NCBI GenBank assembly: GCA_001443545.1
Contig: LMAD01000004.1
Coordinates: 44,608-108,607, forward strand
Reading direction: 5' to 3'
Length of the DNA stretch: 64,000 nucleotides
Source of the DNA: Acidimicrobiaceae bacterium RAAP-2
Lineage (GTDB): Bacteria; Actinomycetota; Acidimicrobiia; Acidimicrobiales; RAAP-2
Part shown: piece by piece, positions 57,537 through 64,000 of the stretch
Position numbering within the stretch: position 1 is the stretch's first letter
How the letters are laid out: the number at the start of each line of letters is the position of its first letter
Notes under the pieces: generated by a model
Told to the model about the DNA's origin: nothing
Database searches by the model: none
Seen by the model: the letters and a program-made list of their open reading frames with translations, nothing else
Program-made: the position numbers and the translations under genes

Positions 57537-59276
57537 GTGCAATCACGGGGAGCCGCCGCACCGACGTCGGGACAGCAGGATCACGTCGTCTTGGACACCG
57601 CGTCACTCGATCAGGTGGTCGCGGACGTCCGAGCGCACCGTGAGGAGTGGGCCCGTTGCTCCGCGTCCGAACGCGCGGCCCTGCTCGCGCGGATCGTCTC
57701 GGACACCGTTGCGGTCGCCGAAGCGTGGAACGAGGCCGCCTGCCGGGCCAAGGGGTACGACCCCGATGGACCCGAGGGCGGCGAGGAGATCTTCAGCGGT
57801 ATCGGGACCTTCGTGCGCATGGTCCAGGCGCTGCGCCACTCGATGCTCGACATCGCCAAGTCCGGTCGACCGCACTACCCGGGCCCCGTGCGCCACCGAC
57901 CCGGCAACCGGATCAGCGTGCAGGTCGTGCCGGCGTCGGCCTTCGACCGGGTCCTCTACGCCGGGATGACCGGCGAGATCTGGATGGAGCCCGGCGTCGA
58001 CGAGGCCGAGATGCGAGCCACCCAGGCCGCGGCCTACGCGGACCCGATGGCGCACGCGGGGGTCTCGCTGGTGCTCGCGGCGGGCAACGTCGCGAGCCTC
58101 GGACCACGTGACGTGCTCACCAAGCTCTTCGCCGACGGCGAGGTCGTCGTGCTCAAGGGCAACCCCGTCAACGACTACCTCATCCCCTACTGGGAGCGCG
58201 CCCTGGCCGCGCTGATCGAGCCCGGGTACCTGCGGATCGTGTCGGGTGGCGCCCAGGTTGGTGCCTACCTCACGGCCCACCCCGGGATCGACGACGTCCA
58301 CGTCACCGGTTCGGACAAGACCCACGACGCGATCGTCTTCGGGGTCGGCCCGGAGGGGGCTCGACGCAAGGCCGCCGACGAGCCGCTGCTCGACAAGCCG
58401 GTGACCTGTGAACTCGGCAACGTCTCGCCGGTGGTCATCGTGCCCGGTGAGTGGAGCTCGAAGGAACTGACCTACCAGGCCCGACACGTCGCCACCATGC
58501 TCGCCAACAACGCTGGGTTCAACTGCCTGAGTCCGCGGGTGTTGATCACGCACGCGGGTTGGGCTCAGCGCGAGGCGTTCCTCGACGAGCTCGAGGCCGT
58601 CTTCGCGCAGTTACCCGCCCGACGGGCGTACTACCCCGGCGCGTTCGAGCGTCGATCCGTCTTCCTCGAGGCCCACCCCGACGCCCACCAGATCGGTGGG
58701 AGCGCCGACGGCGTGATGCCCTGGACCGTGATCCGTGGGGTAGACCCGAACCAGCACGACGACGTGAGTCTCAACGTCGAAGCCTTCTGCGCGCTGCTCA
58801 GTGAGACGGCGCTCGAGGCCGATTCGGTCGTCGAGTTCATCGACCGCGCGGTCGAGTTCTGCAACGACGTGGTGTGGGGGACCCTTTCGATGACCCTGCT
58901 CGTCGATCCGCGGACCCAAGCGGTGGGCCCGGTCGGCGCGGCGATCGACCGAGCGGTGGCGAACCTGCGCTACGGCTCGATCGGCGTGAACGCCTGGCAC
59001 GCGCTGAGTTTCGCGTTCGCGACGACCTCGTGGGGCGCCTACCCCGGCCACCGCGCGACGGACATCCAATCGGGCCGTGGGGCCGTGGGCAACGCGTTCC
59101 TCTTCGCCCGTCCCCAGAAGTCCGTCGTTCGAGGACCGTTCGTCGTTTCACCGCCGCCGGCCTGGTTCGCGACGAACCAGCACGCGGGGTCCGTCATGCG
59201 ACGGTTGCTCGCCTTCGAGGCCGACCCCTCGTGGTGGAAGGTACCGGGCTTGGTCCGCGCCGCCATGGCCCGCTAA
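57537..59276 (+). CDS. Variant aldehyde dehydrogenase-superfamily protein
   Basis: A 579-residue NAD(P)-type dehydrogenase, longer than most. Rossmann-region motifs include VLKGNPVNDYLIPYW and VHVTGSDKTHD; the general base region is VTCELGNVSPVVIVP in place of the usual ELGGKSP, and the nucleophile is probably Cys in NNAGFNCLSPRVL. The later FNDVVWGTLS- and GVNAWHALSFAF-type segments are ALDH C-terminal. No close named enzyme is recognised, and the substrate is unknown. It runs 62 bases ahead of the protease gene. Confidence 0.82.
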   Translation: MQSRGAAAPTSGQQDHVVLDTASLDQVVADVRAHREEWARCSASERAALLARIVSDTVAVAEAWNEAACRAKGYDPDGPEGGEEIFSGIGTFVRMVQALRHSMLDIAKSGRPHYPGPVRHRPGNRISVQVVPASAFDRVLYAGMTGEIWMEPGVDEAEMRATQAAAYADPMAHAGVSLVLAAGNVASLGPRDVLTKLFADGEVVVLKGNPVNDYLIPYWERALAALIEPGYLRIVSGGAQVGAYLTAHPGIDDVHVTGSDKTHDAIVFGVGPEGARRKAADEPLLDKPVTCELGNVSPVVIVPGEWSSKELTYQARHVATMLANNAGFNCLSPRVLITHAGWAQREAFLDELEAVFAQLPARRAYYPGAFERRSVFLEAHPDAHQIGGSADGVMPWTVIRGVDPNQHDDVSLNVEAFCALLSETALEADSVVEFIDRAVEFCNDVVWGTLSMTLLVDPRTQAVGPVGAAIDRAVANLRYGSIGVNAWHALSFAFATTSWGAYPGHRATDIQSGRGAVGNAFLFARPQKSVVRGPFVVSPPPAWFATNQHAGSVMRRLLAFEADPSWWKVPGLVRAAMAR

Positions 59277-59326
59277 CCGCGGACCACCGCCGGAGGTCGC
59301 TCACGCGCGAGGGCTGCGTCGCCGTC

Positions 59327-59332
59327 TACCCT
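59327..59332 (+). promoter_or_regulatory. -10 hexamer before the MarP-like gene, probably leaderless
   Basis: TACCCT ends 6 bases before GTG 59339; there is no Shine-Dalgarno site. Confidence 0.45.
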
Positions 59333-59338
59333 GGCGAC

Positions 59339-60487
59339 GTGTCGTGGGTTGACGTCGTGATCGTGGGAGTAACGGTGCTCGCCGGGGTGCGGGGCTTCGC
59401 GGCGGGGGCGCTGCGCCAGGTGGGCACCGTGATCGGGCTCGTCGGTGGATTCGTCGCCGCCACGATCGTCGCGCCGACGTGGGCGTCGAACCTGACCCAC
59501 AGCAACTGGCGACCGGCCATCGCCTTGGCCATCGTGTTGGCCGGCGCGCTCGTCGGCTCGTCCCTCGGGTCGTGGCTCGGTGGCCTCGCCCACGGCTCGG
59601 CGCGGGTCTTGCACCTGGGGACCGCCGATCGCGTGGCGGGCGCCGTTGCCGGTGCGGTGGGGGCGGTCATCATGTGCTGGCTGACCGCGGGTCTCGTCGC
59701 GACGGTCGCGTGGGGCTCGGTCGCGTCGGGTATCCAGAGTTCGGCCGTGCTTCGAACGTTGAACGGGGTGTTGCCGCCCGTTCCGGCCATTGAGGGTCGC
59801 GTCCAGGCGATCCTGCGCAACGCCGATTTGCCCAACGTCTTCGCCACGGTGATCGCGCCCAGCCTCCCGACGGGCCCGATTCGCCTCGGCGCGTTGCGCG
59901 CGCCGGTGGCCCGACCGACCTCGGTCGTGAAGGTACTCGCGTCGGGGGGTTGCCCGGTGAACCACGAGGGTACGGCCTTCGTCGTTGCCCGGCACGAGGT
60001 CGTCACCAACGCCCACGTCGTCGCGGGATCCAAGGTCGTGACCGTGGGGGGACTGCCCGCTACGGTCGTGCTCTTCGACCCCCGAGACGACCTCGCCGTG
60101 CTGCGGGTGCCCCGACTCGTGGAACCGGTGCTGACGCTCCGCGGGGTTCGCGCGGTGCCGGGTACGCCGGCGCGGGTGGTCGGGTATCCCCTCAACGGTT
60201 CGCGCACGCTCGCGCCGGCCCAGCTTCGCGGGACGATTACCGGCCAGGGGCGTGACATCTACAATCGCGACCTCATCACCCGGACTTTCCTGGTGGTCGC
60301 GGCGCAGATCAACCCGGGCAACTCGGGCAGCCCCGTCTTCGTGGGCACCACGGTCGCCGGCGTCATTGTCTCGAAGTCACTGAGCCAGTCCCAGATCGCC
60401 TACGCGATCCCGGCCGGGGTCGTGGCGAAGGCGCTGGCCCGGGTCCCGGCGCACGGCAGCGCCGGGACCGAGGGGTGCGTCCTTTAG
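59339..60487 (+). CDS. MarP-like membrane serine protease
   Basis: A 382-residue protein. The first 160 residues form four membrane helices of the CvpA/colicin V production type (WVDVVIVGVTVLAGVRGF at the start). The extracytoplasmic trypsin-like domain has triad motifs VTNAHVVAGS (His), DPRDDLAVLRV (Asp) and INPGNSGSPVF (Ser). In mycobacteria MarP (Rv3671c) resists acid and oxidative stress and is activated by oxidation of a disulfide; a cysteine in SGGCPVNHEG here may be equivalent. The GTG at 59339 follows a TACCCT hexamer. Its stop lies against the convergent gabT stop. Confidence 0.92.
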   Translation: MSWVDVVIVGVTVLAGVRGFAAGALRQVGTVIGLVGGFVAATIVAPTWASNLTHSNWRPAIALAIVLAGALVGSSLGSWLGGLAHGSARVLHLGTADRVAGAVAGAVGAVIMCWLTAGLVATVAWGSVASGIQSSAVLRTLNGVLPPVPAIEGRVQAILRNADLPNVFATVIAPSLPTGPIRLGALRAPVARPTSVVKVLASGGCPVNHEGTAFVVARHEVVTNAHVVAGSKVVTVGGLPATVVLFDPRDDLAVLRVPRLVEPVLTLRGVRAVPGTPARVVGYPLNGSRTLAPAQLRGTITGQGRDIYNRDLITRTFLVVAAQINPGNSGSPVFVGTTVAGVIVSKSLSQSQIAYAIPAGVVAKALARVPAHGSAGTEGCVL

Positions 60488-60488
60488 C

Positions 60489-61826
60489 TCAGACCGCGGC
60501 GTGCACCGCGTCGGCCAGCACGTTCAGCCCATCCTCCAGCTGCGCGTCGGTGATCACGAGCGGGGGGAGCAGGCGGATCACGTTGCCGAACGTCCCGCAC
60601 GCGAGGGCGATCACGCCCTGCTGGTTGCAGTAGTTGACGATCGACTTCGCCGCGGCCGCGTTGGGCTCGGTGGTGCCGGGGTTGACCAGTTCGATGGCCA
60701 TCATGGCGCCGCGTCCGCGGACGTCGCCGATGATCGAGACCTCGCCGGCCAGCGCGTTCAGCCGGGTCGAGATTGTCTCGCCGATGGCCCGCGCCCGTGC
60801 TGGGAGGTCGCGGTCGCGCATCGTGCGGATGGTCGCCAGGGCGGCGGCCGCAGCGACGGGGTTGCCGCCGTAGGTGCCACCGAGGCCGCCCTCGTGGACC
60901 GCGTTCATCAACTCCGCCCGACCGGTCACGGCCGCGAGGGGCATGCCCCCGGCGAGGCCCTTGGCCGTCGTGACGAGGTCGGGGATCACGCCGTCGTGCT
61001 CGATGGCGAACCAGGTGCCCGTGCGGCAGAAGCCCGCCTGGATCTCGTCGGCGATGAAGACCGCGCCGTTGGCGCTGGTCCAGGCCGACAACGCGGCCAG
61101 GAATCCGTCGGCGGGCACGATGAAGCCACCCTCGCCCTGGATCGGTTCGATAAGCAGCGCCGCCACGTTGTGCGCGCCGACCTGGGACTCGATCTCGGCG
61201 ATGGCCCGCGCGGCGGCCTCGGCGCCGTTCAGTCCGTCGCGGAAGGGGTAGCTCATCGGAACGCGGTAGACCTCGGGCGCGAAGGGGCCGAAGTGCTCCT
61301 TATAGGGCATGTTCTTCGCGGTCAGGGCCATCGTGAGGTTCGTGCGCCCGTGGTAGGCGTGGTCGAAGACGACGACCGCCTGACGGCCGGTGGCCAGACG
61401 CGCCACCTTGATGGCGTTCTCGACCGCCTCGGAACCCGAGTTGAAGAGGGCCGATGTCTTGGCGTGGGTGCCGGGGGTCAGCGCGGCGAGCTCCTCGCAC
61501 ACCGCGACGTACTCTTCGTAGGGCGCGACCATGAAGCAGGTGTGGGTGAAGTCCGCGACCTGTCGAGCAACGGCTTCGACGACCTCGGGGACCCCGTGAC
61601 CGATCGAGGTGACCGCGATCCCCGAGCCGAGGTCCAACAGCAGGTTGCCGTCAACGTCGAGCAGGATGGCGCCCTCGCCGCGTTCGATGTAGACGGGGAA
61701 GCCCGTGGAGAGCCCGGCACTCACGACGGCCTTGCGGCGGTCGTGCAGCGCGCGCGACTTGGGCCCGGGCAACTCGGTGACGACTTTGCGTTCGGTTCCG
61801 ATGGACGGCCTAGATGACGACACCAC
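60489..61826 (-). CDS. gabT: 4-aminobutyrate aminotransferase
   Basis: A 445-residue class-III aminotransferase. SGSEAVENAIKVARLATG and DHAYHGRTNLTMALT are cofactor regions, LIEPIQGEGGFIVP and FIADEIQAGFCRTG hold the conserved acidic residues, and the Schiff-base lysine is in TTAKGLAGGMPLAAV. GGTYGGNPVA completes the GabT pattern, so 4-aminobutyrate and 2-oxoglutarate are the likely substrates. AGAGGAG five bases before GTG 61826 sets the start; the adjacent GTG at 61823 is also possible. Confidence 0.92.
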   Translation of the reverse strand: MVSSSRPSIGTERKVVTELPGPKSRALHDRRKAVVSAGLSTGFPVYIERGEGAILLDVDGNLLLDLGSGIAVTSIGHGVPEVVEAVARQVADFTHTCFMVAPYEEYVAVCEELAALTPGTHAKTSALFNSGSEAVENAIKVARLATGRQAVVVFDHAYHGRTNLTMALTAKNMPYKEHFGPFAPEVYRVPMSYPFRDGLNGAEAAARAIAEIESQVGAHNVAALLIEPIQGEGGFIVPADGFLAALSAWTSANGAVFIADEIQAGFCRTGTWFAIEHDGVIPDLVTTAKGLAGGMPLAAVTGRAELMNAVHEGGLGGTYGGNPVAAAAALATIRTMRDRDLPARARAIGETISTRLNALAGEVSIIGDVRGRGAMMAIELVNPGTTEPNAAAAKSIVNYCNQQGVIALACGTFGNVIRLLPPLVITDAQLEDGLNVLADAVHAAV

Positions 61827-61923
61827 GATGACTCCTCTACTTGGTCTGTCGCCAGCGTAGTTCTGCCGGTTGTCGGCCACCAGACGACGAAACGGGTGAC
61901 TTTCGTCACCCGTTTCGTCACGG

Positions 61924-62008
61924 CGGAGGAGGTGGGATTTGAACCCACGGTGCCCGTAGACACAGCAGTTTTCGAGACTGCCCGATTCGGCCGCTCTCGC
62001 ACCCCTCC
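61924..62008 (-). tRNA. tRNA-Ser (anticodon CGA)
   Basis: An 85-nt type II tRNA on the minus strand. Acceptor arms GGAGGGG and CTCCTCC (one G-U), anticodon stem-loop GCAGT-CTCGAAA-ACTGC with CGA, a variable arm and T-loop GTTCAAATC. The discriminator is G, as expected for serine, and CCA is not encoded. Confidence 0.95.
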
Positions 62009-62061
62009 GTCACGCAGTCTACCGTTCGCGGGCGGTACGGTCTTTGGGCGAGGAGGTCGGT

Positions 62062-62517
62062 GTGGTGGCGGACAGGGATGGGCAGTTCATGGACGACGCG
62101 CTTGGACAGGCGCGCCTGGCCGGTGCGCACGACGACGTGCCGGTCGGTTGCGTGCTCGTCGCCGACGACGTGGTGATCGGGCGTGGCGAGAATCGTCGCG
62201 AGGTCGATCGCGACCCGACGGCCCACGCCGAGATCGTCGCGCTGCGCGAAGCGGCCCGGTACCGCGGGGCGTGGCGAATGGACGACGTGACCGCCTACGT
62301 CACCCTGGAGCCCTGCGTGATGTGCGCCGGGGCGTTACTGAACGCGCGCGTGGCGAGGGTCGTCGTCGGCGCGCTCGACGAGAAGGCCGGGGCCGTCGGG
62401 TCGCGCTACCACGTCCTGGCCGATCCTCGACTCCTCCACGAAGCCGACGTGACCTACGACGTGCGCGCCGACGAGTCGGCGGCGCTCCTGCGGTCCTTCT
62501 TCGAAGCGAGGCGCTGA
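62062..62517 (+). CDS. tadA: tRNA adenosine deaminase TadA
   Basis: A 151-residue zinc deaminase that converts A34 to inosine in tRNA-Arg(ACG). Zinc and catalytic residues are in PTAHAEIVALREA (HAE) and TLEPCVMCAGALL (PCxxC). GVNRREVDRDPTAHAE-type spacing and the C-terminal FFEARR helix are typical. GTG 62062 lies 5 bases after GAGGAGG; GTG 62065 is an alternative. The matching tRNA gene is at 42.2 kb. The next gene starts 1 base after the stop. Confidence 0.94.
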   Translation: MVADRDGQFMDDALGQARLAGAHDDVPVGCVLVADDVVIGRGENRREVDRDPTAHAEIVALREAARYRGAWRMDDVTAYVTLEPCVMCAGALLNARVARVVVGALDEKAGAVGSRYHVLADPRLLHEADVTYDVRADESAALLRSFFEARR

Positions 62518-62518
62518 G

Positions 62519-63178
62519 GTGACGACCCCGATCGACGTGATCTGCGTGGACATGGCCGGCACCACGATGTCGGACTTCGGGCTGGTGACCGGTGCCTTTC
62601 GGCGCACGATTGCGACCCTCGGCCTCGACCGGCCGAGTGCGGCGCGGGCCGAGTCCTACGTCCAAGCGACGATGGGCCAGTCCAAGATCGAGGTGTTCCG
62701 CGCGATCTTCGGGACCTCAGCGCCCCGAGCGAACACCGTCTTCGAGGGCGCGATCGCCGACGTCGCCCGCGAGGTCGGAGTCAGCGAACTGGCGGGCGTG
62801 CGTGAGACCGTGACCCACTGGCGCACCAGCGGACGGCGGGTCGCGCTCACGACCGGATTCTCACCCGAGACCCGCGAGGTGCTGGTCGAGTTGCTGGGGT
62901 GGGGCGACCTGTTCGACCTGCGGGTCTCGCCCGCCGACGCCGGGCGTGGCCGTCCGGCCCCGGACATGGTGTGGTGGAGCGCCGCGAAGCTCGCGGCGAC
63001 CTCGGCCGATTCGATGATGGTCGTGGGCGACACCGCCGCCGATATCGAATCGGGTCGTCGAGCGGGGGCGGGGCGCTGCGTGGGCGTGCGAACGGGTAGC
63101 GACGATGACGCGCGACTCCTGGGGGCCGGCGCCCACGAGGTCGTGGACTCCCTCGTCGACCTGCGGGACCTCGACTAG
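62519..63178 (+). CDS. Phosphonatase-like HAD hydrolase
   Basis: A 219-residue HAD-superfamily enzyme of the phosphonatase-like group. Motif I is VICVDMAGTTMSDFG with the nucleophile Asp, motif II VALTTGFSP, motif III GRGRPAPDM and motif IV MVVGDTAADIESG. The cap helices contain QATMGQSKIEVFR, as in phosphonoacetaldehyde hydrolase relatives, but the Schiff-base lysine of true PhnX is not clear. GTG 62519 is 1 base past the tadA stop, so they form an operon. Confidence 0.85.
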   Translation: MTTPIDVICVDMAGTTMSDFGLVTGAFRRTIATLGLDRPSAARAESYVQATMGQSKIEVFRAIFGTSAPRANTVFEGAIADVAREVGVSELAGVRETVTHWRTSGRRVALTTGFSPETREVLVELLGWGDLFDLRVSPADAGRGRPAPDMVWWSAAKLAATSADSMMVVGDTAADIESGRRAGAGRCVGVRTGSDDDARLLGAGAHEVVDSLVDLRDLD

Positions 63179-63205
63179 GTCGATAGTCTCACCCGAGGGG
63201 GTGTC

Positions 63206-64000
63206 ATGGCCGGTTGGGAGTTTGCGACCATTTTCGAGACGGTGGCCGATCGGCTACCGGACGCGCCGGCCCAGCGTCAAGGGGTGCGCACGACGAGCGC
63301 GCGCGCGTTCGACCGGCGGGCCGACGGCGTCGCCGCGTGGCTCTTGTCGATCGGCGTCGTCGAGCAGGACCGCTTCGCGCAGTACCTCTACAACGGGCCC
63401 GAGTACCTTGAGTCGGTCTTGGCCGCCTACAAGGTGGGTCTGGTGCCCGTGAACACGAACTACCGCTACGGCGCCGACGAACTCGCCTACCTCTGGGGGA
63501 ACGCCGAACCGGCGGCGGTCGTCTTCCACGGGTCCTTCGTCGAGACCGTCGAGGTCGTGCGCGCCCGCACCCCCTGGGTGCGGGGTTGGCTCTTCGTGGA
63601 CGATGGGACGTCGCCGTGCCCGGAATGGGCGACCGATTATGCGTCGGTGGCCACCACGGCGACGCACCGTCAACGGGCCCCGTGGGGGCGTGACGGCGAT
63701 CAACTCTGCCTGCTCTACACGGGCGGCACGACGGGTCTGCCCAAGGGCGTGATGTGGCGCCAGGACGACCTGGTGGCGCTGATGCCCAAGACGGGCCCCT
63801 TCACCTTCACCGCCGAGCCCGACTACGACGGCCTCGCGCGCGCGCTCTCGGCAGCCGGCCAGGCGACGCTCGCCGCGTGTCCGTTGATGCACGGCACTGC
63901 TCTCCTGACGTCCCAGGCCGTGCTCGCCCAGGGCGGTTCGGTGGCGACGCTCACGACCCGCCGGTTCGACGCCGTCGAGCTGCTCGACGACGTCGTCGAG
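63206..64000 (+). CDS. AMP-binding acyl-CoA synthetase, 3' end outside window
   Basis: The first 265 residues of a fatty-acid or other carboxylate CoA ligase. The P-loop signature LLYTGGTTGLPKGVMWR starts near residue 170 and AACPLMHGTALLTSQA follows. VPVNTNYRYGADELAYLW is a typical acyl-CoA synthetase motif. The frame is open to the right edge. GAGGGGG precedes ATG 63206. Confidence 0.93.
   Translation, partial: MAGWEFATIFETVADRLPDAPAQRQGVRTTSARAFDRRADGVAAWLLSIGVVEQDRFAQYLYNGPEYLESVLAAYKVGLVPVNTNYRYGADELAYLWGNAEPAAVVFHGSFVETVEVVRARTPWVRGWLFVDDGTSPCPEWATDYASVATTATHRQRAPWGRDGDQLCLLYTGGTTGLPKGVMWRQDDLVALMPKTGPFTFTAEPDYDGLARALSAAGQATLAACPLMHGTALLTSQAVLAQGGSVATLTTRRFDAVELLDDVVE

Noticed and set aside
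60501..61817. A 438-codon plus-strand frame
   Set aside because: Antisense to gabT, with no recognisable domain.
1..64000. CRISPR arrays, rRNA genes, riboswitches, prophage structural genes
   Set aside because: No regularly spaced repeats, rRNA sequences, known aptamer pattern or phage head/tail genes were found.

Overview
The window is a high-GC bacterial chromosome segment with many GTG and TTG starts, 1-4 base gene overlaps and short intergenic gaps. The gene content points to Actinomycetota: an FHA / PP2C phosphatase / PASTA kinase cell-wall cluster with crgA, a SenX3-RegX3-like two-component pair, a MarP-like membrane serine protease, an MmpL-type transporter, ctaA/ctaB and a DUF2510 protein. 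The absence of rodA and pknA from the kinase cluster, a fused PutA and an isolated sulfolipid gene suggest a lineage away from Mycobacterium or Streptomyces, possibly Acidimicrobiia; that placement is inference. About a dozen genes have a TANNNT hexamer 6-9 bases before the start codon, a sign of widespread leaderless transcription.

Layout. 1-2.6 kb: the edge of a probable integrated element (a tyrosine-recombinase-like gene cut by the window edge, coupled to a DDE transposase-like gene) beside tRNA-Leu(CAG). 2.6-8.7 kb: fhaA-fhaB-pstP-pbpA-pknB-crgA, controlling peptidoglycan synthesis and division. 8.7-14.1 kb: metabolic genes (thiolase, two hotdog thioesterases, pirin, class-III aminotransferase). 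14.4-18.8 kb: a low-density accessory stretch with a secreted Ser/Thr-rich protein, a decayed YdeI-type gene, a small membrane protein, a dead ISL3-family insertion sequence with both ends, and a secreted SGNH hydrolase. 18.9-22 kb: tRNA-Ile, a thioesterase, a membrane protein coupled to a DUF2252 gene, and tRNA-Ala.

22-26 kb: a MarR regulator divergent from a four-gene operon (extradiol-type dioxygenase, alpha/beta hydrolase, luciferase-like flavin oxidoreductase, 2-hydroxyacid dehydrogenase), resembling an aromatic or quinone stress unit. 26-30.4 kb: a split cytochrome b module with a b6-type haem subunit, a 60-residue membrane protein and an unrecognised subunit with a large outer domain, next to haem A synthesis genes ctaA and ctaB and a TlpA-like thioredoxin. 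30.4-35.4 kb: an ABC exporter, serS and the RegX3/SenX3-like pair. 35.4-40.2 kb: a compact type IV secretion-like set (VirB2-, VirB6-, VirB4- and VirD4-like) with a one-base frameshift in the last gene and no relaxase.

40.2-46.3 kb: ROK kinase, M20 amidohydrolase, tRNA-Arg(ACG), and two convergent c-di-GMP genes (PAS-PAS-GGDEF-EAL, and a metallo-beta-lactamase-fold protein fused to GGDEF). 46.5-55.1 kb: MmpL-like transporter, a small membrane protein, bifunctional PutA, sulfoquinovose synthase (sqdB), a DUF1003-like protein and a secreted HNH-nuclease-like protein. 55-64 kb: acyl-CoA dehydrogenase coupled to a nitrobindin-like protein, DUF2510 protein, variant aldehyde dehydrogenase, MarP-like protease, GABA aminotransferase, tRNA-Ser(CGA), tadA, a phosphonatase-like HAD hydrolase, and an AMP-binding acyl-CoA synthetase cut by the right edge.
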